Positions 1 to 9,816 of a DNA stretch of 64,000 bases are shown here, piece after piece. A program made the translations under genes and the position numbers. Under the pieces are notes generated by a model. It did not search any database. It was not told where the DNA came from and saw nothing but the letters and a program-made list of their open reading frames with translations. Position 1 is the stretch's first letter. Each line of letters opens with the position of its first letter. This DNA comes from Phenylobacterium sp. (lineage in GTDB: Bacteria > Pseudomonadota > Alphaproteobacteria > Caulobacterales > Caulobacteraceae), in NCBI RefSeq assembly GCF_013911965.1, contig NZ_JACESE010000010.1, positions 62,001 to 126,000 of the forward strand, given 5' to 3'.

Positions 1-2
1 CG

Positions 3-2555
3 AGCACCGTCGGCGGCGACGTCCGCACCACCGGCTCGGTGGCCGTCCTCGGCGAGGGCGCCGTGGGCGTCGCCGTGGACGAGAACGTCGGCGGCAAGCT
101 CGTGCTCGGCAACGCCGTCACCGCCACCGGCTACCGCTACACGACCCGTCCGAGCGACACGAGCAAGCTCGACGCCGACGACCTGCTGCAGGGCGGCCCG
201 GCGGTGCGGATCCAGGGCAGCGTCCAGGGCGGCGTCCTCGTCGATGCGCCGCCCCCGAACAATGACGCCGACGAGGACGACGAAGACGGCGACGGCGTCG
301 CCGACAGCGCCGAGACGACGGGCGTCGTGACGAGCTATGGCCAGGCTGCGGCGATGCAGATCGGCGGGGCCGACGCCATCCGCCTCGGCGCCGTCGGAAC
401 CGGCGCGGACGCCTACGGCCTGGTGATCAAGGGCACGGTCCAGGGCGGCGGCATCTATGACGGCGTCAGCGGCCTGGGCGTCGAAATCGGCGGCCGTGGC
501 GGGGCCGTCGACGTCCAGGGCGGCGTGAAGGTCGACGGCCAGGTTTCGGCCACCGCCCGCGAAGCCGGCGCGGTCGCTCTGCACCTGAAGGCCGGCGCCA
601 GCGCGCCGTCGCTCGCCAACAGCGGGATCATCCAGACCGTGGTGGCCGCCGACGGCGCGGTCGCGGCCCGCGCGGTTCAGATCGATCAGGGCGCCTCGGC
701 GCTCTGGCTGACCAACAACGGCACGATCTCGACGACCATCACCGGGACCAAGGGCTCGGCCGTGGCGGTCGCCGACGCCGCCGGGTCCCTTCGGCAGATC
801 GAGAACACCAACCGCATCAGCGCCACCTTCGTGCTTCCCGACGACGCCGAGGACGGCGCCGTCATCGACGGGGAGACCATCGCCCTGGACCTGCGGGCCA
901 ACACCGCCGGCGTCACGGTGCGGCAGACCGCCAACGCCGACGAGGACATCACCCCGGCCATCGTCGGCGACGTGCTGTTCGGCTCGGGCGACGCGCGCCT
1001 TGAACTGCTGGCCGGCACGCTGAACGGCAAGGTCGCCTTCGGGGCGGGCGCGGACACGCTCGTCATCGACGGCGGAGCGACCCTGCGCGGCGATCTCACC
1101 GACGCCGGCGGCGGTCTGGCCATGACCATCGCCGAGGGCCGCCTCACCACCACCAATACGGGCGCGCTGGCGCTCACCCGCCTCGACCTCGGGTCCGAGG
1201 GCGAACTGGTGGTCACGGCCGATCCCGTCGCCGGGACGGCCACCCGGCTGAACGTCGCCGGCGCCGCGACGCTGGCGGACGGCGCCAAGGTCGGCCTGCG
1301 CTTCGAGACCAAGTTGACCGAGCCGGCCAGCTTCACCCTGATCGATGCGGCCAGCCTCGACGTGCAGGGCCAGCTCGATGACAGCCTGCTGACGGAAGGG
1401 CCCTGGCTCTACAAGACCAGCCTGCGGGCCGATGAGGCGGCGGGAGAGCTGATCGCCGATGTCCGGCGGCGTACGGCGGCCGAGGCGGGCCTGAACGCCG
1501 CCGAGGCGTCCGCCTATGACGCTGTCTTCGAGGCCTTCGATCGCGACGAGGCGGTGCGCGACGCCCTGCTCGACAAGACCGACGCCGAGGGCTTCCGCAG
1601 CCTCTACGACCAGTTCCTGCCCGACTATGCGGGCGGCCTGTTCCGCATCATGGCCTCGGCCAACGAGGCGACGGGCCGGGCGATCGACGAGACCGAGGCC
1701 CTGCTGCCCCGACGCGGCATGCGCGTCTGGGCCCAGGAGATCGGCGTCATCCACCGCCAGGACCTCGAGGGCGCCGACGGCTTCGAGGCCGGCGGCTTCG
1801 GCTTCGCCACCGGCGTGGAGGCGACGGACACGCCGCTGGGCGCCCTCGGCCTGCAGGCGAGCTTCCTGAACGTGACGGTGGACGAGAACGGCGCGGCCGC
1901 AGCCGAGAAGCTGACCGGTTCGGCCCTCTCGGCCGGCGGCTATTGGCGCAACCAGATGGGCGGACTGCACGCCTCGGCGGGGCTGACGGGCGGCTATGCC
2001 TGGCTGCAGGGCGACCGGGCGGTGGTCGACACCGACGCCGGCCTCACCCGCGAGGCGAGCTCTGAGTGGAACGCGGTCACCGCCGCCGCCCATCTGGGCC
2101 TCTCCTACACCGCCGAGGCGGGCCGCTTCTACGCCAAGCCCCTCGTCCAGGCGGACTACTTCTATTTCAAGGAAGACGGCCGCACCGAGAGCGGCGGCGG
2201 CGAGGCGATCGACCTGGCCATCGAGGCGCGGACGAGCCAGCAGCTGGCCGCCTTCGCCGGCGTCGCCTTCGGCGTCCGCTTCGGCGATCCGGAGACCATG
2301 GTCTGGCGTCCCGAGGTGACGGTCGGCTATCGCGCGCTCACCGGCGACGGCCCCGATGCGACCACCGCGCAATTCGTCAGCGGCGGACCGAGCTTCACCC
2401 TGGCTGCGCCGGAGCTTGAGGACGGCGCCGCGGTGCTGCGGGCCGGCATCCGCGGCCAGAGCCGCTACTTCGACCTGGCGCTGGAAGGCGGCGGCGAGAT
2501 TCGGGACGACTACGAGGCCTATGACGCGCGGGTCACGGCCCGGCTGGTCTTCTAG
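3..2555 (+). CDS. Autotransporter beta-barrel domain protein, 5'-truncated
   Basis: The reading frame is open from base 3, so the true start lies left of the window; the GTG at 39 is just an internal codon. About 570 residues of Gly/Ala/Asp-rich, beta-helix-like passenger are followed by a C-terminal barrel of about 270 residues (from about nt 1720, starting near MRVWAQEIG) that ends in the aromatic Leu-Val-Phe expected of an outer-membrane barrel. This layout is that of a type Va autotransporter: the barrel inserts into the outer membrane and the passenger is exposed or released. Around nt 255-312 the passenger has a very acidic DxDxDG-like stretch that could bind calcium. No catalytic motif is visible, so the passenger may be an adhesin. 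The stop codon overlaps that of convergent metW within one CTAG. Confidence 0.85.
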   Translation, partial: STVGGDVRTTGSVAVLGEGAVGVAVDENVGGKLVLGNAVTATGYRYTTRPSDTSKLDADDLLQGGPAVRIQGSVQGGVLVDAPPPNNDADEDDEDGDGVADSAETTGVVTSYGQAAAMQIGGADAIRLGAVGTGADAYGLVIKGTVQGGGIYDGVSGLGVEIGGRGGAVDVQGGVKVDGQVSATAREAGAVALHLKAGASAPSLANSGIIQTVVAADGAVAARAVQIDQGASALWLTNNGTISTTITGTKGSAVAVADAAGSLRQIENTNRISATFVLPDDAEDGAVIDGETIALDLRANTAGVTVRQTANADEDITPAIVGDVLFGSGDARLELLAGTLNGKVAFGAGADTLVIDGGATLRGDLTDAGGGLAMTIAEGRLTTTNTGALALTRLDLGSEGELVVTADPVAGTATRLNVAGAATLADGAKVGLRFETKLTEPASFTLIDAASLDVQGQLDDSLLTEGPWLYKTSLRADEAAGELIADVRRRTAAEAGLNAAEASAYDAVFEAFDRDEAVRDALLDKTDAEGFRSLYDQFLPDYAGGLFRIMASANEATGRAIDETEALLPRRGMRVWAQEIGVIHRQDLEGADGFEAGGFGFATGVEATDTPLGALGLQASFLNVTVDENGAAAAEKLTGSALSAGGYWRNQMGGLHASAGLTGGYAWLQGDRAVVDTDAGLTREASSEWNAVTAAAHLGLSYTAEAGRFYAKPLVQADYFYFKEDGRTESGGGEAIDLAIEARTSQQLAAFAGVAFGVRFGDPETMVWRPEVTVGYRALTGDGPDATTAQFVSGGPSFTLAAPELEDGAAVLRAGIRGQSRYFDLALEGGGEIRDDYEAYDARVTARLVF

Positions 2556-3220
2556 CCGAAGAGATCGCCGTTGAGAGTCGCGCCGGCCGGGGTCTTCGCC
2601 TCGGCCGGCCGGTCTCGCGTCAGCAGGAAGAGCGCCGTCTCGGCCCGCCAGTTTTCGAGCGCGCGCGAGGGATCGATGGCGCGGGCCGGCTGCCCCCGGC
2701 TGACCGCCGCGCAGGCCTCGATCCGCAGGTCCAGCTCCTCGCAGAGGTCGGTGAAATCGCGCAGGGTGCACAGGTGGATGTTGGGCGTCGACCACCAGGG
2801 CTCCGGCAGGGCCTTGGTCTCGGGCATGCGTCCCGTGGTCAGCAGGGCCCAGCGCACCCGCCAGTGGCCGAAGTTCGGCACCGAGACCACCGCCCGGTCG
2901 GCGATGCGGAGCAGCTCCGACAGAACGTGCCGCGGCTCGCGCATCTGCTGCAGGGTCTTCGACAGGATGGCGTAGTCGAAGGCCGCCGTGGGGAAGTGGT
3001 CCAGGTCCTTGTCGCCGTCGCCCTGGACCGCCGAGATCCCCTTCGCCAGACAGGCCGACACGCCGCTCGGACTGATCTCCAGCCCCTGGCCGTCCACCTG
3101 CTTCTCCCGCGCCAGCAGGTCGAGCAGCTCGCCCTCCCCGCAGCCGATGTCGAGCACGCGCGATCCCGGACGGATCAGCCGCAGGATCTCCTTGAAGTCC
3201 TCGCGAAGGGCGGCCGTCAC
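2552..3220 (-). CDS. metW: Methionine biosynthesis protein MetW
   Basis: A 222-residue class I SAM-dependent methyltransferase-like protein with the glycine-rich SAM motif [12 protein letters not shown] near the N-terminus, the usual MetW length and spacing. MetW is genetically paired with MetX in many alpha- and betaproteobacteria and is thought to assist the homoserine acylation step. The longer open frame to 3613 is only the antisense of metX. I chose the GTG at 3220 because it overlaps the metX stop as GTGA and begins with TAALREDF, giving the expected size. The arrangement implies translational coupling in a metX-metW operon. The 3' end overlaps the autotransporter stop by four bases. 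Confidence 0.93.
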   Translation of the reverse strand: MTAALREDFKEILRLIRPGSRVLDIGCGEGELLDLLAREKQVDGQGLEISPSGVSACLAKGISAVQGDGDKDLDHFPTAAFDYAILSKTLQQMREPRHVLSELLRIADRAVVSVPNFGHWRVRWALLTTGRMPETKALPEPWWSTPNIHLCTLRDFTDLCEELDLRIEACAAVSRGQPARAIDPSRALENWRAETALFLLTRDRPAEAKTPAGATLNGDLFG

Positions 3221-4377
3221 GGCAGCCCCCGCAGCAGGGCCTGGGATTCGAAGAAGCCGCGCAGGGCCGAGTCCATCACCGGCTCGTCCAGGAAGAAGGC
3301 GTCGTGGCCCTTGTCGGTCTCGATCTCGACGAAGCTCGCCCGGCAGCCGGCGGCGTTCAGCGCCCGGACGATGTCGCGGCTTTCGGCGGTCGAATAGAGC
3401 CAGTCCGACGAGAAGGAGAGCACGCAGAAGCGCACCTCCCGCGCCCGCTTGAAGGCGTTGGCCAGCACGCCCCCATGGCTCGCGGCGAGGTCGAAATAGT
3501 CCAGCGCCCGGGTGATGTAGAGGTAGGAGTTGGCGTCGAAGCGATCGACGAAGGCCGCCCCCTGGTAGCGCAGATAGCTCTCCACCTGGAAGTCGGGCGC
3601 ATCGAAGCCCCACGACAGTCCGTCGCGCTGCAGCTCGCGTCCGAACTTCCGCTGCAGGGCGGCCTCGGACAGATAGGTGATGTGGGCGGCCATGCGGGCC
3701 ACCGCCAGGCCCTTCTCCGGCCGCACGCCGTGCCGCTCATAGTCGCCGCCGCGCCAGTCGGGGTCGGCCATGATCGCCTGGCGGCCGACCTCGTGGAAGG
3801 CGATGTTCTGGGCCGAATGGCGCGCCGCCGCGGCGATGCAGACGGCCGACTGCACGCGCTCCGGATAGTCGCTCGCCCACTGCAGCACCTGCATGCCGCC
3901 CATGGAGCCGCCGACGACGGCGAAGAGGGTGGGGATCTCCAGGGCGTCCAGCAGCATGGCCTGGGCGCGCACCATGTCGGCGATGGTGATCACCGGGAAG
4001 GTCAGCGCCCAGCTCTTCCCCGTCGCCGGATTGGTCGAGGAGGGACCGGTCGAGCCCATGCAGCCGCCGATCACATTGGTGGAGATGATGAAGTACCGGT
4101 CCGGATCGAGCGGCAGGCCCGGCCCGATGACCCGGCTCCACCAGCCCGGCTTGCCGGTGATCGGGTGAGTCGAGGCGGCGTGCTGGTCGCCGGTCAGGGC
4201 GTGGCAGACCAGCACCGCATTGCTGCGATCGGCGTTCAGCCGGCCGTAGGTCTTGTAACCGATCTCCAGGGGCGCCAGCGTCGCGCCGGAATCCAGGCGC
4301 AGGACCTTGTCGGCCGGGCAGCGCCACGTCCCGCCGTTGGTTTCGATGGCAGGCGCTGTGACCACCGTGTCGCTCAT
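3217..4377 (-). CDS. metX: Homoserine O-acyltransferase (MetX family)
   Basis: A 386-residue alpha/beta hydrolase-fold protein. It transfers an acyl group from acyl-CoA to homoserine, the first committed step of methionine synthesis. The nucleophile elbow GGSMGGMQ places the catalytic serine at about residue 158, and the C-terminal Asp and His (DKGHDAFF) complete the triad. Members of this family are annotated as acetyltransferases, but some use succinyl-CoA, and the sequence alone does not settle the acyl donor. The ATG at 4377 (MSDTVV) is preferred over a TTG at 4395 because AAGGCGG lies just upstream. It is followed by metW with a GTGA overlap and is divergent from the sixA run. Confidence 0.95.
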   Translation of the reverse strand: MSDTVVTAPAIETNGGTWRCPADKVLRLDSGATLAPLEIGYKTYGRLNADRSNAVLVCHALTGDQHAASTHPITGKPGWWSRVIGPGLPLDPDRYFIISTNVIGGCMGSTGPSSTNPATGKSWALTFPVITIADMVRAQAMLLDALEIPTLFAVVGGSMGGMQVLQWASDYPERVQSAVCIAAAARHSAQNIAFHEVGRQAIMADPDWRGGDYERHGVRPEKGLAVARMAAHITYLSEAALQRKFGRELQRDGLSWGFDAPDFQVESYLRYQGAAFVDRFDANSYLYITRALDYFDLAASHGGVLANAFKRAREVRFCVLSFSSDWLYSTAESRDIVRALNAAGCRASFVEIETDKGHDAFFLDEPVMDSALRGFFESQALLRGLP

Positions 4378-4468
4378 GCCGCCTTGGACCGCCAAGCTGG
4401 TTGGCTGTCAACAGCTTCACGTCACGGCAGGGAGTGGCGAACCGCTCCGCCTGGGCTATGGAGGGGGC

Positions 4469-4972
4469 ATGGAGCGGCTGATCCTTCTTCGGCACGGCAA
4501 GGCCGAGACGCAATCCTGGAGCGGCGAGGACTTCGACCGGCGGCTGACGCCGCGCGGCGTCAAGGACGCGCGTGAGGCGGGCGAGCGGCTGGCCGACCTG
4601 GGTTTCCATGCGGACCTGGCGCTGGTCTCGGCGGCGGCGCGCACGCGCGAGACCTGGGAGGCGCTGTCGCCCACCTGCCCGGCCTGCGAGGTCCGCTTCG
4701 AGGACGGCCTCTATCACGCCGAGGCCGGCGAGGTGCTCGACCTGGTCCGCCAGTGCGCCGGCCAGGGGGCCACCATCCTGGTCGTCGGCCACAATCCCGG
4801 CCTGCACGAGCTCGTCCTGCGCCTGCTCATCGAAGGCGGCGCCTCGCCCGAGCTGATGGCGGCGGCGCGCTCGCGCTTTCCCACCTCTGCGGCGGCGGTC
4901 TTCCTCTTCGACGGTCAGGGCCGGCCCGCCTATGACGGCCTGCTGTTGCCGCCGCGCGGGGGGTACGATTGA
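4469..4972 (+). CDS. sixA: SixA-type phosphohistidine phosphatase
   Basis: A 167-residue histidine phosphatase superfamily protein. The phosphate-binding LLRHGKAE motif lies at residues 5-12, and the second active-site histidine is in VVGHNPGLHEL. The length fits the short SixA clade, whose members remove phosphate from histidine in phosphorelay or PTS-related proteins; the partner here is unknown. The ATG at 4469 follows GGAGGG. The stop overlaps the TTG start of the next gene (TTGA), so the gene begins a compact three-gene run with the DUF952 protein and pyrD. Confidence 0.85.
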   Translation: MERLILLRHGKAETQSWSGEDFDRRLTPRGVKDAREAGERLADLGFHADLALVSAAARTRETWEALSPTCPACEVRFEDGLYHAEAGEVLDLVRQCAGQGATILVVGHNPGLHELVLRLLIEGGASPELMAAARSRFPTSAAAVFLFDGQGRPAYDGLLLPPRGGYD

Positions 4973-5310
4973 CCCGAATCTACAAGATCCTCGCGGCCGA
5001 GGCGTGGGCGGCGGCCCAGGCCGCCGGGCGTTTCGACGGCTCGGCGGTGGATCTCGCCGACGGCTACATCCACTTCTCCACCGCCGCCCAGGCGGCCGAG
5101 ACGGCCCGACGCCACTTTGCGGGGCATGAGGGGCTCGTCGTGCTCGAAGTGGAAAGCGACGATCTGGGCGAGGCCCTGCGCTGGGAGCCGTCGCGTGGCG
5201 GCGACCTCTTTCCGCATCTCTACGGTCCGCTGTCCGCCGAACACGTCCGCTCCGTCCGCACGGCGCCCCTCGGCGCGGACGGCGTCCCGGACCTCGGGGA
5301 CCTGACATGA
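4969..5310 (+). CDS. DUF952 family protein
   Basis: A 113-residue protein beginning TRIYKILAAEAW, with the DGYIHFSTAAQ motif characteristic of the DUF952 family, a small ADP-ribosyltransferase-fold-like group of unknown biochemical role. The TTG start overlaps the upstream stop (TTGA) and the stop overlaps the pyrD start (ATGA), so translation is probably coupled on both sides. In many alphaproteobacteria DUF952 genes sit directly upstream of pyrD, as here, but a link to pyrimidine synthesis has not been shown as far as I know. Confidence 0.85.
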   Translation: MTRIYKILAAEAWAAAQAAGRFDGSAVDLADGYIHFSTAAQAAETARRHFAGHEGLVVLEVESDDLGEALRWEPSRGGDLFPHLYGPLSAEHVRSVRTAPLGADGVPDLGDLT

Positions 5311-6353
5311 GCCGGCTGCACGACCTCGCGGCCGGAGCCCTGCGCGGCCTTGATCCGGAGGACGCGCACCGCCTGACCCTGCGGCTGCTGCAGGCGGGAC
5401 TGGGGCCCCGGGACAGCGGCCCCGACGACCCGATCCTCAGCGCCACCGTGGCGGGACTGAAGCTGCCCAACTGCGTCGGTCTGGCGCCGGGCTTCGACAA
5501 GAACGCCGAGGTGTTCGCGCCCATGCTGGCCGCCGGCTTCGGCTTCGTCGAATGCGGCACGGTCACGCCCCTGCCGCAGGCGGGCAATCCGCGCCCGCGC
5601 CTGTTCCGCCTGACCGAGGACCGGGCGGTGATCAACCGGATGGGCTTCAACAATGAGGGGCTGGAGCCCTTCGCCGCCCGCCTGTCACGGCGCCGCGCAG
5701 GCGTGGTCGGCGCCAATATCGGGGCCAACAAGGAGTCCGCGGACCGCATCGGCGACTATGTGGTCGGGCTGAAGCGGCTCTGGGGGCTGGCCAGCTATTT
5801 CACGATCAACATCTCCTCGCCCAACACGCCCGGCCTGCGGGCGCTGCAGACGCGTGCGGCGCTGGAGGAGCTTCTGGGGCGGATCGCCGAGGCGCGCGAC
5901 GCCCTGCCGGCGGAGGGACGGGTTCCCATCTTCCTGAAGGTGGCGCCGGACCTGGAGGCGGGCGAGGTCGAGGCGATCAGCGACGTGGTCGCGGCCAACG
6001 ACCTGCAGGCGGTGATCGTCTCCAACACCACCATCACCCGGCCGGCGCTCAAGTCCGCCCGGGCAGGGGAGGCGGGCGGCCTGTCCGGGGCGCCCCTGCT
6101 CAGCCTCTCGACCCGCGTGCTCGGCGAGTTCCATGCGGCGTCGGACGGGCGCTTCGCCCTCATCGGAGCCGGCGGGATCGCCTCCGGCGCGGACGCCTAC
6201 GCCAAGATCCGGGCCGGCGCCTGCGCGGTGCAGCTCTATTCGGCGCTGGTCTTTCAGGGACCGGGCCTGGTGGGCCGCGTCAAGCGCGACCTGGCGGCCT
6301 GCCTGCGGGCCGAGGGCTTTGCGTCCACCGCCGAGGCGATCGGCGCCCGCTGA
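5307..6353 (+). CDS. pyrD: Quinone-dependent dihydroorotate dehydrogenase (class 2)
   Basis: A 348-residue FMN enzyme that oxidises dihydroorotate to orotate in pyrimidine synthesis, passing electrons to quinone at the inner membrane. Visible class 2 motifs are APGFDKNAE, INRMGFNNEG and NISSPNTPGLR (containing the catalytic-base serine), then VSNTTI and GAGGIASG near the FMN phosphate site. The N-terminal helix (HDLAAGALRGLDPEDAH) fits the membrane-associating extension of class 2 enzymes. The length matches the family. The ATG overlaps the upstream stop as ATGA. Confidence 0.96.
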   Translation: MSRLHDLAAGALRGLDPEDAHRLTLRLLQAGLGPRDSGPDDPILSATVAGLKLPNCVGLAPGFDKNAEVFAPMLAAGFGFVECGTVTPLPQAGNPRPRLFRLTEDRAVINRMGFNNEGLEPFAARLSRRRAGVVGANIGANKESADRIGDYVVGLKRLWGLASYFTINISSPNTPGLRALQTRAALEELLGRIAEARDALPAEGRVPIFLKVAPDLEAGEVEAISDVVAANDLQAVIVSNTTITRPALKSARAGEAGGLSGAPLLSLSTRVLGEFHAASDGRFALIGAGGIASGADAYAKIRAGACAVQLYSALVFQGPGLVGRVKRDLAACLRAEGFASTAEAIGAR

Positions 6354-6422
6354 GCCCCCGCGCGCCACCGCCCGCCATCTGTCGCGTTGCCCAATCGAGC
6401 GACGTGCATTAACGGACGTGAC

Positions 6423-7955
6423 ATGGCGGAGCCCCCCTCGCCAGCGGGACATGAGGCCCCAGACAAGGTCCCTGACAGGCGCGGCTTCTTCTGGCCGGGC
6501 GGCCTTTCCGCACGCCTGCTGATCCTGACGATCCTCTTCGTCCTGCTGGGCGGGGCCATCATCGTGCCGCCGACGCTGGCGGCCTTCGAAGAGCAGTGGC
6601 TGCTCGATCGGATTCGGGCGGCCGAACTGGCGTCCCTCGCCACCGAAGTCGCGCCCGACCGCGTGGTGAGCGAGCAGCTCTCCTCGGAGATCCTGGAAGC
6701 GGCCGGGGTCGAATGGGTGGCGATCCAGAGCGACGGGGTGCGCCGCCTCGTTCTGCGCGGACAGCGCATGAGCCGCACGCCCTATCTCGTCGACCTGCGC
6801 GACCAGGCCCCGGCCTCGTGGCTCGCCGCGCCCTTCCAGACACTTTTCGGCGGCGAGGACCGCATGGTGCGCGTGGTCGCCGAACCGCGCTTCCGCGACG
6901 CCGAGTTCATCGAGATCGTCGCGCCCGACGCCGAACTGAAGCAGGAGCTGACGGCCTATCTCTGGCGGCTGGTGGCGGTCACCGCCTTCGTCTCGGCGGT
7001 GGCCGGCGGACTGGTCTATCTCTCGCTGAACCTCTTCCTCGTTCGCCCCATGCAGCGGATCACCCGGGGCATGGAGCTGTTCCGCGCCGATCCCGACGAT
7101 CCGCGCGCCACCGTGAAGCTCTCAGGCCGCCGCGACGAGGTCGGCCGCGCCGAGGTGGAGCTGGCCCGGATGCAGGCCGACGTCCGCGCCGCTCTCAATT
7201 CCCGCGCGCGTCTGGCGGCCCTGGGCGAGGCCGTGGCCAAGATCAACCACGACCTGCGCAACATGCTGACCAGCGCCCAGATCGCCTCGGAGCGGCTGGC
7301 GGCTTCGGAGGATCCCGATGTCGGGCGGGCCCTGCCGCGGCTGGAGCGCGCGCTCGACCGGGCGGTGAAGCTCGCCTCCCATGTCCTGGCCTATGGCAGG
7401 AGCCAGGAGCCGGCGCCGGAGGCCCGGCCGGCGCTGCTGGCCGAGGCCGTCGAGATGGCCGCCGAGGAGGCGCGCCTATCCGAAAGCGGCGTCCGCCTGG
7501 ACTCCGACCTCGATCCGGCCGACCGCGTCCTGGCCGACCCCGACCAGCTGCACCGCATCCTCGTCAACCTGATGCGCAACGCCCGCGAGGCGATCGAGCA
7601 GCAGCCGGAACGCCAGGGGCGCGGGGCCGTGCGGGTCGCGCTGATCCGCGAGGGCGATCTCAGCCTCGTGCGCCTCAGCGACAATGGACCGGGCGTGCCG
7701 GACAAGGTGCGCGAACGCCTCTTCCTGCCGTTCGCCGGCTCGGGACGGCCGGGGGGGACGGGCCTGGGCCTGGCCATCGCCCGCGAGCTCGCCCAGGGCC
7801 ACGGCGGCGACCTCGTCCTGGCCAGCAGCGGCCCGCAGGGCTCTACCTTCGAGCTGCGTCTGCCGGGCGCGCCGGCCAGGGTCCAGGCGAAGGGGCGCGG
7901 CGGCCCGAAGCCCAGGCCCCGGCCGCGCCGCAAGGCCCCGACGGAGGCCGACTAG
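6423..7955 (+). CDS. Membrane sensor histidine kinase with HAMP domain
   Basis: A 510-residue kinase. It has a first membrane helix at about residues 28-50 (LLILTILFVLLGGAIIV), a periplasmic sensor region to about 180, a second helix near 185-205, and HAMP-like sequence (RPMQRITRGMELF). The phosphoacceptor is His276 in KINHDLRN. ATP-binding boxes follow: N (LVNLMRNAREAIE), G1 (DNGPGVPD) and G2 (GGTGLGLAI). The C-terminus ends in an unusual Lys/Arg/Pro-rich tail. The ATG at 6423 is preferred over the in-frame TTG at 6387. No response regulator is adjacent, so it is an orphan kinase. Its signal is unknown. The stop overlaps that of convergent ggt in CTAG. Confidence 0.9.
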   Translation: MAEPPSPAGHEAPDKVPDRRGFFWPGGLSARLLILTILFVLLGGAIIVPPTLAAFEEQWLLDRIRAAELASLATEVAPDRVVSEQLSSEILEAAGVEWVAIQSDGVRRLVLRGQRMSRTPYLVDLRDQAPASWLAAPFQTLFGGEDRMVRVVAEPRFRDAEFIEIVAPDAELKQELTAYLWRLVAVTAFVSAVAGGLVYLSLNLFLVRPMQRITRGMELFRADPDDPRATVKLSGRRDEVGRAEVELARMQADVRAALNSRARLAALGEAVAKINHDLRNMLTSAQIASERLAASEDPDVGRALPRLERALDRAVKLASHVLAYGRSQEPAPEARPALLAEAVEMAAEEARLSESGVRLDSDLDPADRVLADPDQLHRILVNLMRNAREAIEQQPERQGRGAVRVALIREGDLSLVRLSDNGPGVPDKVRERLFLPFAGSGRPGGTGLGLAIARELAQGHGGDLVLASSGPQGSTFELRLPGAPARVQAKGRGGPKPRPRPRRKAPTEAD

Positions 7956-9706
7956 GGCGCGGCGGCCTGGAGGTCGCGCGCCACGCCCTCGCGCCGCGGG
8001 TCGGCTCCGCCGGAGAGCCCCTGCGGCGTCACCATCACCCCGTGCAGGCCCGATCCCTCACCGCCGACGGCGGTGAAGGTCACGCCGCGCTCGGCCAGCC
8101 CCTCGACCACGCCGGGCGCGAACTTGTCGGTCTCGGCCATGTAGGAGGCGCCGCGGGCGATCAGGTTCGGCAGGGCCACGGCGTCCTGCATGGATAGGCG
8201 CCAGTCGAGCACCCCGACCAGGGCCTTCAGATTGTAGGCCAGGATGGAGGAGCCGCCGGGCGAGCCGAGGGCGGCCACGAACTCGCCCTTCTGGTTCAGG
8301 ACGATCAGCGGCGCCATGGACGACCGCGGCCGCTTGCCGCCCGCCACCGCATTGGCCGCGGGCGCGCCGTCCGAGGTTTCAGGCGCGAAGGAGAAGTCGG
8401 TGAGCTGGTTGTTCAGGAAGAAGCCGCCGACCATGCGGCCCGAACCGAACAGGCTCTCCACCGTGGTGGTCATCGACACGACGTTCCCCTCGGCGTCGAC
8501 GACGACGAAATGCGAGGTCCCGCCCGGCTCCTTGGTGTTGTCGGGGGCGCGGACGCCCGCGCCCTCGGGCGCGCCCGGTTGCGGCGGCGGCCCGGCCGCC
8601 GGTCCGATCAGGGCCGCCCGCTGCGCCAGATAGTCCTTGGCGAGCAGGCCTTCGGTGGGCACGTCCACAAAGTCCGGATCGCCCATGTAGCGGTCCCGGT
8701 CGGCGTACATCAGCCGGCTCGCCTGGGAGAACAGGTACCATCCCTGGGGATCAGCCGGGCCGTGGTTGGCGATCGGGGTGTTCTCGAGAATGCCCAGTCC
8801 CTGCAGCACCGCCGGTCCGCCCGACGGCGCCGGCGGGGCGCAGACGATGTAGACGCGGTAGGGGCGGCAGAGCGCCTCGCCCTTCTTCGGCTCGTAGGAC
8901 GCGAGGTCTTCGAGCGTCATGGCGCTGGCGAGCTCGCCCTCGTGCACGCGTGCGACGATGGCGCGGGCGATCTCGCCCTCCAGCAGGGCGTCGGGCCCCT
9001 CGGCGGCGATCTTGCGCAGGGTGGCCGCGTAGGCGGGGTTCTTCAGAACGTCGCCGGCGCGGTACTTGGTCCCGTCGGGCTTGGTGAAATAGGCCAGCGC
9101 GTCCGGCTGGGCGGCCTGGGGCGCGCGGCTGTCGATCATCCCCTCGAGCCGCGGACTGACCACGAAGCCCTGCGAGGCCAGTCGCTCGGCGCCCTCGAAC
9201 AGGCTGGGCCAGGCCAGCCGGCCGTGATCCTTCTGGGCCATGTGCAGCATGGCCACCGCCCCCGGGACGCCGGTGGAGCGGCCGGAGAGCAGGGCCGTGA
9301 AGAAGGGCAGGGGCTCGCCGTCGGCGTCGAGGAAGAGGGCCGGCGTGGCCGCGGCCGGCGCGGTCTCGCGGCCGTCATAGGCGGTCACCTTTCCCGTCTC
9401 GGCGTCGTAGTGGACCATGAAGGCGCCGCCGCCGAGGCCGGAGCTCTGCGGCTCGACCAGGCCCAGAACCGCCTGCACGGCGACCGCGGCGTCCACCGCC
9501 GATCCGCCGCGGCGAAGGACGTCGAGCCCGGCCTCCACCGCCAGGGGATTGGCGGCGGCCACCATCGCCTGCCCCTGGACCGGGGAGGCGCGCGGCGTGG
9601 CCGGCGCCTCCGGCGGCGAGGCGCTCAGAGGCGCGCAGGCGGTGGCGGCGGCGAGGACGAGGATGGACAGCTGGCGCAGGGGCGAGGCGAGACGGCGCAG
9701 GGACAC
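7952..9706 (-). CDS. ggt: Gamma-glutamyltransferase
   Basis: A 584-residue N-terminal nucleophile hydrolase that cleaves gamma-glutamyl bonds, such as in glutathione, in the periplasm. The autocleavage site is GGTSHFVV, with the nucleophile Thr at about residue 397 and the family motif SMTTTVE just after it. The large subunit starts with the conserved VAAANPLAVEAG region. The N-terminus is a signal sequence ending in AATACAP, which resembles a lipobox, so it may be a lipoprotein. I prefer the GTG at 9706 (CGGAG upstream) over a GTG at 9748 because the signal peptide then starts normally. It is divergent from the P1 peptidase. Confidence 0.93.
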   Translation of the reverse strand: MSLRRLASPLRQLSILVLAAATACAPLSASPPEAPATPRASPVQGQAMVAAANPLAVEAGLDVLRRGGSAVDAAVAVQAVLGLVEPQSSGLGGGAFMVHYDAETGKVTAYDGRETAPAAATPALFLDADGEPLPFFTALLSGRSTGVPGAVAMLHMAQKDHGRLAWPSLFEGAERLASQGFVVSPRLEGMIDSRAPQAAQPDALAYFTKPDGTKYRAGDVLKNPAYAATLRKIAAEGPDALLEGEIARAIVARVHEGELASAMTLEDLASYEPKKGEALCRPYRVYIVCAPPAPSGGPAVLQGLGILENTPIANHGPADPQGWYLFSQASRLMYADRDRYMGDPDFVDVPTEGLLAKDYLAQRAALIGPAAGPPPQPGAPEGAGVRAPDNTKEPGGTSHFVVVDAEGNVVSMTTTVESLFGSGRMVGGFFLNNQLTDFSFAPETSDGAPAANAVAGGKRPRSSMAPLIVLNQKGEFVAALGSPGGSSILAYNLKALVGVLDWRLSMQDAVALPNLIARGASYMAETDKFAPGVVEGLAERGVTFTAVGGEGSGLHGVMVTPQGLSGGADPRREGVARDLQAAAP

Positions 9707-9816
9707 GGGCGCTCCGGTACGGGCTTGTGGAGTGTGAAAGCACGCCACCTTAGCGGTCCCGCCGTGGACAAGAAACGCTGCTGCGTGCGAGGCAGGCGCA
9801 AAGGGAGACGGCCCGC

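Noticed and set aside
2571-4575. Several long plus-strand frames (for example 2774-3397 and 3304-4575)
   Set aside because: They lie antisense to metX and metW, are rich in Arg/Pro/His/Gly as expected of shadow frames in high-GC DNA, and contain no recognisable motif.
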